Part shown: in pieces, positions 1-5,095 of the stretch
Layout of the letters: each line of letters begins with the position of its first letter
How positions within the stretch are numbered: position 1 is the stretch's first letter
Assembly (NCBI GenBank): GCA_964448245.1
Contig: CAYUWF010000133.1
Location: 1-5,095, forward strand
Origin: DATEVL01 sp964448245
GTDB taxonomy: Bacteria; Chloroflexota; Anaerolineae; Anaerolineales; E44-bin32
Length of the DNA stretch: 5,095 nucleotides
Reading direction: 5' to 3'
Notes under the pieces: generated by a model
The model's input: the letters and a program-made list of their open reading frames with translations, nothing else
What the model was told of the DNA's origin: nothing
Databases searched by the model: none
Program-made: the position numbers and the translations under genes

Positions 1-6
1 CCCGAT

Positions 7-19
7 GCTTCGCCCCTAC
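7..19 (-). repeat. TAGGGGC-core repeat copy at the oxidoreductase stop
   Basis: On the minus strand this reads GTAGGGGCGAAGC and includes the TAG stop (18-16) of the oxidoreductase. Eleven bases (9-19) are identical to 940-950. Nine bases, GGGCGAAGC, also recur on the plus strand at 911-919, in the left arm of the hairpin. The window ends before any matching second arm could be seen. Confidence 0.6.
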
Positions 20-885
20 ATCGTGTCGATGGCCTCGGCGAAACGACGGACGGCCGCCAGGTGGTCGGCGGCGGACACGAGGCCGGCGCCCATCGTGTTC
101 AGCCCGATGTGGGTGGCCCCGGCTTGGCGCCAGGCTTCGATGACGGGCCTCCACGCTGTGGGGTTACCGTCCCGATAGGGGATCCGCACTTCCAGCCCGA
201 AACCCTCCCAGGGCCGGGCCTGCTCGGCAAGGTAACCGGCGAGTTTCTCCAGTGCGGGACGGGCGTCCTCTGCCGAACGGTAGTTGGGGATCCATCCGTC
301 GCCGTAGCGCGCCGCGCGCCGCAGCACCCGATCGTCGCGGCCGCCGAACCAGATCGGGATTGGCCGCTGCACGGGTAGCGGATTCAAGCCGGCGTCGTCG
401 ATGCGGTGGTCACGGCCGTGGAAGGTGACCAGCGGCTCGGTCCACAGCCGCCGCAGAACCTCCAACTGTTCCTCCATGCGCCTGCCGCGATCGTGGAAGT
501 CCTTCCCCAGCGCGATGTACTCGACCTCGTTCCACCCCAGGCCGACGCCCAGTCGGAGCCGGCCGCCCGAGAGGACATCCAGCGTGGCGGCTTGTTTGGC
601 AACGAGCGCCGTCTGCCTCTGCGGCAGGATCAAGATCCCAGTCAGGAACCCGAGCCGAGTCGTGCACGCCGCCATGTAGCTGTACAGGACGAAGGGTTCC
701 AGGAAGGCCGATTGGTGTGTGTAGGGCCCTTTCCACGCTCCGGGCCTCTCCGGATTCGCCCCAAGCACGTGGTCGTACGCCACCACATGGGAAAACCCGA
801 GACCCTCGACGGTTTGCGCGAAATCACGGACGGCCGCCGGGTCCGGGGGATATTCGGTCTGAGGGTAGATCACACCGAAGAGCAT
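16..885 (-). CDS. LLM-class F420-dependent oxidoreductase (TIGR03619/Rv2161c-like)
   Basis: A 289-residue luciferase-like TIM-barrel protein. The N-terminus MLFGVIYPQTE fits the first strand of this family, which supports the ATG at 885 although only a weakly placed AGAGG lies upstream. Family motifs seen in order are AYDHVLGANPERPG (36-49), GILILPQRQT followed by LVAKQAATLDVLSGGRL (83-110), the cofactor-binding LGVGLGWNEVEY (112-123), LNPLPVQRPIPIWFGG (167-182), RYGDGWIPNY, and GATHIGLNTMGAG near the end. Relatives are usually predicted to use coenzyme F420 to reduce or oxidise small organic substrates, but this subgroup has few characterised members and the substrate is unknown. FMN use cannot be excluded from sequence alone. 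It lies 88 bases after the transporter operon, has no overlap with it, and may be read through from it or transcribed separately. Its TAG stop also lies in a TAGGGGC repeat copy, and its C-terminus is of ordinary length for the family. Confidence 0.93.
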   Translation of the reverse strand: MLFGVIYPQTEYPPDPAAVRDFAQTVEGLGFSHVVAYDHVLGANPERPGAWKGPYTHQSAFLEPFVLYSYMAACTTRLGFLTGILILPQRQTALVAKQAATLDVLSGGRLRLGVGLGWNEVEYIALGKDFHDRGRRMEEQLEVLRRLWTEPLVTFHGRDHRIDDAGLNPLPVQRPIPIWFGGRDDRVLRRAARYGDGWIPNYRSAEDARPALEKLAGYLAEQARPWEGFGLEVRIPYRDGNPTAWRPVIEAWRQAGATHIGLNTMGAGLVSAADHLAAVRRFAEAIDTM

Positions 886-906
886 GGACGGTGATGAACC
901 TCTATG

Positions 907-950
907 GGAAGGGCGAAGCGCCTGGGATGACCCTGGTGGTTCGCCCCTAC
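907..950. repeat. Imperfect hairpin between permease and oxidoreductase genes
   Basis: An inverted repeat with arms at 907-926 and 931-950 around a 4-base loop (ATGA on the plus strand). The inner GGG/CCC, then the CC/GG block, then a 7-pair block (911-917 with 940-946) pair well. Mismatches fall at 923/934, 918/939 and 910/947, and there is one G-T pair at 920/937. It lies just after the end of the coupled operon in the transcribed direction. No T-run follows on the minus strand, so it is not a typical intrinsic terminator. It could be a dispersed palindromic repeat, a 3' mRNA-stabilising hairpin or a Rho-type end. Confidence 0.6.
939..950 (-). repeat. TAGGGGC-core repeat copy forming the right arm of the hairpin
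   Basis: On the minus strand this reads GTAGGGGCGAAC. Eleven of its bases are identical to the copy at 9-19. It forms the right-hand arm of the 907-950 hairpin and is in the same orientation as the copies at 7-19 and 966-977. Confidence 0.6.
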
Positions 951-965
951 GTGGCTCCGGAGGGA

Positions 966-977
966 GGTTGCCCCTAT
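966..977 (-). repeat. Degenerate TAGGGGC-core copy at the permease stop
   Basis: On the minus strand this reads ATAGGGGCAACC and includes the permease TAG stop (976-974). It matches the copy at 938-950 apart from one missing G and the base before the T. A short palindrome CTCCGGAG (955-962) lies between the two copies. Confidence 0.45.
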
Positions 978-2197
978 TCGTAGCGCAGCGCTTCGACCGG
1001 CTCGAGGTCGGCGGCGCGCTTGGCGGGATAGAGTCCGAAGAACAAACCCACGGCGGCCGAGAACAGCGTCGCTATCAGAATCGCATCCAGGCTGATCGTC
1101 GGCGACAGGTCCGCATCCGAGGCGCGGGCGATGACTCCGACGAGCATCGCCAGCCCCCAGCCGAGCATGATCCCGAGTAAGCCTCCGATCAGGCTGAGCA
1201 GTGACGACTCGGCCAGGAATTGAACCTGGATATCCCGCTTGCGCGCCCCAATCGCCTTGCGCAGACCGATCTCGCGCGTGCGCTCGGTGACGGACACCAG
1301 CATGATGTTCATGATCCCGATCCCGCCCACCAGCAGCGAGATGGCGGCGATGCCGCCCAGGAAGATCGTCAGGACGTTGGTGATGGTCTCGGCCGTGGCG
1401 AGGAAGTCCTGCTGGGTGAAGATCGTGAAATCGTCGGCGCCGATCGCCGTCCGATGGCGCGCCTGCAAGAGACCGGAGATTTCCTGCTGCGCCTGCGCCA
1501 CCGACTCGGCGCTGGTTGCCCGGGCCATGATCATGTCGACTTCGTCGCGGCCGCGCCGCATCAAGCGGCTCTGCGCCGTCGTCAGCGGCACCAGCACGCG
1601 GTCGTCCTCGTTGTTGAAGCCCGAGCCGCCGCGAGCGACGGTCACCCCCAGGACGCGGAACGGCTGACCTTCGATGCGGATCGTCTCGCCGACCAGCCCC
1701 TCCGTCCGGCCGAAAAGCCGGTCGGCCGTGTCGGGGGCGAGCACCACGACCGCCGCCCGTCCTAGCATGTGCTCCTCTGACAGGAACTCGCCTTCGGCCA
1801 TATCGACGTTGCGAACGGATTCGTACTCCGTCGTTACGCCCAACGCCTGGGTGAAGGTGCTCTCGCCGCCGTAGGTCACCTCCAGCGTGTCGGTCAGCAG
1901 CGGGGCGACGCCGTCGACCGACGGGGCCTGGAACGCGTCGCCGATGGCCTGCGCGTCCCCGAGCGTGAGGGGTTTCGGGTTGCGCACTTCATCCGATCCT
2001 CCATCGAACACAAACAGCAGATTGGTGCCGATATCGCCGATCGAGCCGGTAATGGTCGCCTGCGCGCCGCGCCCGATTGCCAGCATGGCGATCACGGCGC
2101 CGACACCGATGACGATTCCCAGCACGGTCAGGCCGGAGCGGAGTTTGTTACTCGACAGGCTTTCGAGCGCCTCCAGCATCGCCTCGCGGAGATTCAT
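974..2197 (-). CDS. MacB/FtsX-type ABC transporter permease
   Basis: A 407-residue type VII ABC permease, probably acting as a dimer with the adjacent ATPase. It has an N-terminal amphipathic stretch, TM1 at about 23-42 (LTVLGIVIGVGAVIAMLAIG), a large extracytoplasmic MacB-type periplasmic core domain at about 45-270, TM2 at about 274-304, the conserved cytoplasmic loop ERTREIGLRKAIGARKRDI at 305-323, TM3 at about 332-357 and TM4 at about 371-391. It ends with the family's usual YPAKRAADLEPVEALRYE. Length and layout match a complete permease without a fused ATPase, unlike E. coli MacB, where the two are one chain. Related proteins are YknZ, LolC/E and MacB. Its ATG overlaps the ATPase stop, and it is the last gene of the coupled run. 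Its TAG stop is the first three bases of a TAGGGGC repeat motif. The transported substrate (peptide, lipoprotein, lipid or drug) cannot be read from the sequence. Confidence 0.96.
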   Translation of the reverse strand: MNLREAMLEALESLSSNKLRSGLTVLGIVIGVGAVIAMLAIGRGAQATITGSIGDIGTNLLFVFDGGSDEVRNPKPLTLGDAQAIGDAFQAPSVDGVAPLLTDTLEVTYGGESTFTQALGVTTEYESVRNVDMAEGEFLSEEHMLGRAAVVVLAPDTADRLFGRTEGLVGETIRIEGQPFRVLGVTVARGGSGFNNEDDRVLVPLTTAQSRLMRRGRDEVDMIMARATSAESVAQAQQEISGLLQARHRTAIGADDFTIFTQQDFLATAETITNVLTIFLGGIAAISLLVGGIGIMNIMLVSVTERTREIGLRKAIGARKRDIQVQFLAESSLLSLIGGLLGIMLGWGLAMLVGVIARASDADLSPTISLDAILIATLFSAAVGLFFGLYPAKRAADLEPVEALRYE

Positions 2198-2910
2198 GGC
2201 CGTCGCTCGCCGTGCCCCTTCGCCTGCGTACCTTCCTCCACCAGGCCATCCCGCAGGCGGACGACCCGGTGGGTGTGGGAGGCGATGTCCGGATCGTGGG
2301 TCACGAAGATCAACGTCGTGCCCCGCGATTCGTTCAATCCGAGCAGCAGGCGCAGGATCTCCTCCCCCGAACGCGAGTCGAGGTTCCCCGTCGGTTCATC
2401 CGCCAGAATGATGGCGGGATCCGTCACCAGGGCCCGGGCGATGGCCACCCGCTGCTGCTGCCCGCCCGACAGCTCATTGGGCCGGTGGCGCATGCGGTCC
2501 GCCAACCCAACGGCCTCGAGCGCCGCTTCGGCTCGCTCCCGGCGGCCGCTGGAGACCCCGGCGTAGTGCAGCGGCAATTCGACGTTCGAGAGCGCCGTCT
2601 GCCGGCCAAGCAGGTTGAAGCTCTGGAAGACGAAGCCGACCTTGCGGTTGCGAATGGCCGCCAGCTGGTCGTCGCGCAGATCCGACACCGGCTCGCCGTC
2701 GAGGCGGTAGGTCCCGCTGGTCGGATGGTCGAGGCAGCCCAACAGATTCATCAACGTGCTCTTCCCCGAACCCGACGGCCCCATGATCGCCAGCACCTCG
2801 CCACGCGCCACCTGCAGCGACACGCCGCACAGGGCGTTCACTTCCATCTGTCCCATCCGATAGACCTTCGTCAGGTCGTCGGCCTCGATGACGAATCCGT
2901 TAGCGTTCAT
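2194..2910 (-). CDS. ABC transporter ATP-binding protein, MacB/LolD/YknY class
   Basis: A 238-residue cytoplasmic ATPase that energises the permease encoded next. All nucleotide-binding motifs are intact: Walker A GPSGSGKST at 44-52, Q-loop FVFQSFNLL with Gln96, signature LSGGQQQRVAIARAL at 147-161, Walker B IILADEP ending in catalytic Glu172, D-loop GNLD at 175-178, and switch His205 in FVTHD. The segment LMNLLGCLDHPTSG after Walker A and the FNLL after the Q-loop are typical of the type VII class (MacB, LolD, FtsE, YknY). The length is usual for a stand-alone ATPase. Its start overlaps the adaptor stop by ATGA and its own stop overlaps the permease start in the same way. The nearest GGAGG lies about 15 bases upstream, which is too far to be a good site, so translation probably depends on coupling. 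Class is certain; which type VII subgroup it belongs to needs a tree. Confidence 0.97.
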   Translation of the reverse strand: MNANGFVIEADDLTKVYRMGQMEVNALCGVSLQVARGEVLAIMGPSGSGKSTLMNLLGCLDHPTSGTYRLDGEPVSDLRDDQLAAIRNRKVGFVFQSFNLLGRQTALSNVELPLHYAGVSSGRRERAEAALEAVGLADRMRHRPNELSGGQQQRVAIARALVTDPAIILADEPTGNLDSRSGEEILRLLLGLNESRGTTLIFVTHDPDIASHTHRVVRLRDGLVEEGTQAKGHGERRP

Positions 2911-4319
2911 GGCTGGAGGAAGGACCCTCCGGGCGGACCGCTGCTTGGGTCGAGGACCACCGGCGGATTGAGGACGATCAGGTCCCCGGCCGCCAGATCA
3001 CCCTCCAGCACCTGGCTGTTGGTCTCGGACGAGGTCCCCAGCACGATCGGGACCGCCTCCACCTTTCCGTCCCGCAGGACGTAAACCACACGCACTCCGT
3101 CGACCACACGCACAGCCCGGTTGGGGACGAGCAGAGCGTCTTCGATCTGGTCGACGACCAGGTTGACCCCCGCCGTCAGGCCTGGGCGGACGAGCTCATC
3201 CGGGTCTCGCAACGCCACCGTCACCATGAAGGTCACGACGCCCTGGGCTTCAGCACCGACCAGCTCGACCTCGGTCACTTCGCCCTGGTAGGTGCGATCC
3301 AGGATGGCGTCGAAGGTCAACTCCACCGACTGGCCGGGCTGGACCCGGTTGATGTCGACTTCGGAGATGTCGACATCGACCATCAGCCGAGAGAGATCGG
3401 CCAACTGGAAGGCGACCGTCCCCGGGCTGACCTGATCTCCCGGCTGGACCTCGACGGCGGTGATCGTCCCGTCGAAGGGCGCTTCGATCCGGGCCTGCCC
3501 CGCCGTCGCCTGGGCGGCGGCGACGCGCGCTTCGGCGGCGGCGACGTCATCCGGGTCCGGCCCGTCCTTCACTCGTTCGTACTCACGGAGGGCGTCGTCG
3601 AGTTGGGCCTGGGCCAAGGCCAGGTCGGCGTCGAGTTCGGCCTGCTGAATCTCCGTCGGGTGGCCCGTGTACCAGTTGTAGGAGGCTAAGGCCGTGTTGT
3701 AGGCAATCCGGGCATTGTTGTAGGCGAGATAGACCTCGGCCTTCGAACCACCTTCCGCCAAATCGCCGGGCGCGTGGTCGTAGAGGCTCTTGGCATTGTC
3801 CATCATCTCGCGCGCCACGGCCAGTTTCGCCTTGGCGGCTTTCAGCGTGTCGGACGTCGCCCGGTTCCCCTCCCGGTTGACGATGTGATCCCGCTCGGCT
3901 ATCCGGAAAGCCTCCCGGGCCGTGGCGACCGCAAGCTGGGCCTGCGCCGCCGCTTCCCGCGAGTGGAGCACGTCATCCAGGGCCCGTTGGGCGGCGACGA
4001 GATCGGCCCGCGCCAGAAGGACCGAGGCGAGAAGCGTGGCATCACTTAGCACGGCGAGTCGGTCGCCGGCCTGCACGATGTCGCCGACCTGAACGCGCAC
4101 CTCGTCGACCGTCCCGCTGGTCTTGAAGGCCAACCCGGCCAATTGATTGGCGCGGACCGTACCGGTGGCCCCGACCGTCGCCGTCAGGCTGCCGGCCACC
4201 ACCGGGGTGGTATCGCCATCACCGGTGGGGACGGCCCCACCGAACGCCATCCGGTTGCATCCGGCGATCACCAAAGTCACAACGAGAAGCGCACTTGCCG
4301 ATTTCATCCAGAGCTTCAT
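2907..4319 (-). CDS. HlyD/MacA-family adaptor lipoprotein of an ABC exporter
   Basis: A 470-residue membrane fusion (adaptor) protein, which in this family links an inner-membrane ABC permease to the outside. The N-terminus has a basic start, a hydrophobic run and a lipobox I-A-G-C with Cys21, so it is predicted to be a lipid-anchored exported protein. The first biotinyl-lipoyl half is at about 63-93 (TSGTVDEVRVQVGDIVQAGD). A long Ala/Gln/Glu-rich helical hairpin covers about 95-277. The second lipoyl half, at about 278-310, contains IEAPFDGTI and QPGDQVSPGT. A beta-barrel and membrane-proximal domain follow, with DVDISEVDINRVQPGQ and RPGLTAGVNLVVD. The hairpin is longer and less regular than in a simple MacA and has a Tyr/Asn-rich stretch at 197-217. 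No R-x3-L-x6-S TolC-contact motif is visible in it. The ATG at 4319 is preferred because it overlaps the upstream TGA. Met5 would also leave a usable signal peptide. Family assignment is firm; the substrate is unknown. Confidence 0.93.
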   Translation of the reverse strand: MKLWMKSASALLVVTLVIAGCNRMAFGGAVPTGDGDTTPVVAGSLTATVGATGTVRANQLAGLAFKTSGTVDEVRVQVGDIVQAGDRLAVLSDATLLASVLLARADLVAAQRALDDVLHSREAAAQAQLAVATAREAFRIAERDHIVNREGNRATSDTLKAAKAKLAVAREMMDNAKSLYDHAPGDLAEGGSKAEVYLAYNNARIAYNTALASYNWYTGHPTEIQQAELDADLALAQAQLDDALREYERVKDGPDPDDVAAAEARVAAAQATAGQARIEAPFDGTITAVEVQPGDQVSPGTVAFQLADLSRLMVDVDISEVDINRVQPGQSVELTFDAILDRTYQGEVTEVELVGAEAQGVVTFMVTVALRDPDELVRPGLTAGVNLVVDQIEDALLVPNRAVRVVDGVRVVYVLRDGKVEAVPIVLGTSSETNSQVLEGDLAAGDLIVLNPPVVLDPSSGPPGGSFLQP

Positions 4320-4993
4320 AGTTCAGGAACCTCACGCAGGGGATCCAGTGTCCAGATCCGGCGGCCGCCGAATCGGGTGGAAAGCGCCACCCCGGCGCCG
4401 ATGAGCCCGAGCAGGGCCATCACGACCGGCGCGGCATACGGCAGGCGCGTCACGGAATACAGCAGGGTCGTCCCGACCAGCAGAGCCATCAGCGGCGAAC
4501 CTCCCGACCAGCCGGCGCGGCGCAGCAACCCCCGGCCGAAGGCCAGCGCCAAGGCCTCTCCTCCGGCCAACGCCGCCAGGAAGAGCACTCCGCCCAGCAC
4601 GAACGGCAGCACCGCCGTGTGAACGTAAAACGCCGAAAGCAGGGCCACGGCGCTGAGCCCCAACACCAGCAGCAGGCCGATCACGAAGAAGCGCACGATC
4701 TCCCGCCATCCGCTCGCCACGGCATCCGTCAGCCGACGCATGCGCTCCGGCATGGTGTAGAGGATGAGCGCACCGATCAGGAACTGAAGAAGCAGGCCGG
4801 CTATCGCCTCAACGTACGGGCCAGCGGCGGCCAAGCGATGCAGGCCGAAGGGCATGAAGCGGGCGCCGATCTGCCGCGCCATCATCGGCCAGGCGACACG
4901 AATCCGTCCATCGGCTTCCAGAAACGCCGCCGCCAGGATGACGACCAGCGCCAAGACCAGAGCCACCACCACAGCTACTCTCCACGCCTTCAT
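4316..4993 (-). CDS. Polytopic membrane protein, putative accessory subunit of the downstream ABC transporter
   Basis: A 225-residue, strongly hydrophobic protein with about six predicted membrane segments, near residues 5-25, 60-79, 100-122, 127-152, 166-182 and 187-206. A short basic loop, PERMRRLTDAV (82-92), follows the second segment, and a polar tail ends LDPLREVPEL. I see no catalytic motif. The ATG at 4993 is chosen because AAGGAG lies 7 bases upstream and the ATG overlaps the previous stop. The frame stays open to a TTG at 5029, which would add 12 polar residues with no such support. Its last codons overlap the adaptor start by ATGA, so it is co-translated with the transporter. Its position matches that of YknW in B. 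subtilis yknWXYZ, although I cannot see a Yip1 signature. Its membrane layout also resembles the membrane domain found with bactofilin-like proteins in Anaerolineae (DUF8173 type). The gene is certain; its function is inferred from context. Confidence 0.85.
   Translation of the reverse strand: MKAWRVAVVVALVLALVVILAAAFLEADGRIRVAWPMMARQIGARFMPFGLHRLAAAGPYVEAIAGLLLQFLIGALILYTMPERMRRLTDAVASGWREIVRFFVIGLLLVLGLSAVALLSAFYVHTAVLPFVLGGVLFLAALAGGEALALAFGRGLLRRAGWSGGSPLMALLVGTTLLYSVTRLPYAAPVVMALLGLIGAGVALSTRFGGRRIWTLDPLREVPEL
4330..4333 (-). promoter_or_regulatory. Possible weak ribosome binding site (GAGG) for the adaptor
   Basis: GAGG on the minus strand lies 10 bases before the ATG at 4319, within the final codons of the membrane protein gene. 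The spacing is slightly long, so the ATGA overlap probably contributes more to initiation than this site. It modestly supports the Met1 start over Met5. Confidence 0.4.
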
Positions 4994-5095
4994 GCACCGA
5001 CTCCTTCTTCGAGCATCTGGCCGCTCCAATCCCCGGCGGGATCGGAAGCGGCACCGGCCTCCGGCATCAGCCGGCGCAGCCAGGTGAACAAGGGA
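4990..5095 (-). CDS. C-terminal end of an unidentified protein (5' part outside window)
   Basis: An open frame enters from the right edge and gives 34 codons before a TGA at 4992-4990. The visible tail begins PLFTWLRRLMPEAG and ends QMLEEGVGA. It is a short hydrophobic/basic stretch followed by a polar, acidic, Gly/Ala-rich end with no recognisable domain. The frame is supported by its stop codon overlapping the ATG of the next gene (ATGA), the same arrangement as at the three later junctions, and by a good ribosome binding site for that next gene lying inside it. It is therefore probably the preceding member of the transporter operon. A regulator such as an anti-sigma factor, or another membrane-linked protein, would be plausible, but nothing in 34 residues decides it. 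Confidence 0.6.
   Translation of the reverse strand, partial: PLFTWLRRLMPEAGAASDPAGDWSGQMLEEGVGA
5001..5006 (-). promoter_or_regulatory. Shine-Dalgarno site AAGGAG for the polytopic membrane protein
   Basis: AAGGAG on the minus strand lies 7 bases before the ATG at 4993, inside the end of the preceding gene. It is the best ribosome binding site in the window. It decides the start of the 225-residue membrane protein in favour of ATG 4993 over the upstream TTG at 5029. Confidence 0.8.

Noticed and set aside
406..894. A 162-codon plus-strand frame opposite the oxidoreductase
   Set aside because: It is a shadow of the well-supported luciferase-like gene and has no family motif of its own.
907..950. 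The hairpin as a classical intrinsic terminator
   Set aside because: The bases after the stem on the transcribed strand contain no T-run, so the standard terminator form is absent. It is kept only as a repeat/hairpin.
886..973. A promoter for the oxidoreductase in the 88-base gap
   Set aside because: I could not find a convincing -10/-35 pair on the minus strand. The gap is mostly repeat and hairpin sequence, so a promoter cannot be claimed from sequence alone.
1220..1765. A 181-codon plus-strand open frame opposite the permease
   Set aside because: It lies wholly inside the permease gene on the other strand, has low-complexity Asp/Arg/His-rich composition, and overlaps other equally open frames. 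It is a composition artefact.
2212..3084. A 290-codon plus-strand open frame opposite the ATPase gene
   Set aside because: It is antisense to a gene with every ABC ATPase motif intact. Its translation is rich in Arg, Pro, His and Gln with no recognisable domain, as expected for a GC-rich antisense frame.
4994..5029. A 12-residue N-terminal extension of the membrane protein from a TTG start
   Set aside because: It would overlap the upstream gene by 40 bases, has no good ribosome binding site, and adds a charged segment. The ATG at 4993 has AAGGAG at 7 bases and the ATGA overlap shared by the whole operon.

Overview
This is a GC-rich window (about two thirds G+C by eye) in which every supported gene is on the minus strand, so transcription runs from high to low coordinates. 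The lineage is not certain. Three things suggest Chloroflexota (Anaerolineae-like), with an actinobacterium or another high-GC group as the alternative: an F420-type luciferase-like oxidoreductase, a lipoprotein HlyD-type adaptor whose coiled coil resembles those I recall from Chloroflexota, and short TAGGGGCGA dispersed repeats. No rRNA, tRNA, phage, transposase or CRISPR signal is visible.

In transcription order, the window opens with the last 34 codons of an unidentified gene (5095 to 4990). A 225-residue polytopic membrane protein follows (4993 to 4316), then a lipoprotein HlyD/MacA-type periplasmic adaptor (4319 to 2907), an ABC ATPase of the MacB/LolD/YknY class (2910 to 2194) and a MacB/FtsX-type permease (2197 to 974). 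All four junctions in this run are the same 4-base ATGA stop/start overlap, so these five genes are almost certainly one tightly coupled operon. After 88 bases holding hairpin and repeat sequence comes a separate luciferase-like (LLM) F420-dependent oxidoreductase (885 to 16), which has no evident link to the transporter.

The adaptor, ATPase and permease form a complete tripartite type VII ABC (mechanotransmission) system of the MacAB kind, with the ATPase and permease as separate chains. The polytopic protein just upstream gives the order membrane protein, adaptor, ATPase, permease. This is the order of Bacillus subtilis yknWXYZ, so that protein may be an accessory assembly subunit. The adaptor hairpin has no visible TolC-binding RLS motif, which fits a cell envelope without a TolC-type channel. 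The substrate cannot be read from the sequence.

The other structure of note is a small repeat family with a TAGGGGC core. Two copies supply the TAG stop codons of the permease and the oxidoreductase, and a third forms one arm of an imperfect hairpin between these genes. No gene-free stretch exceeds 300 bases.
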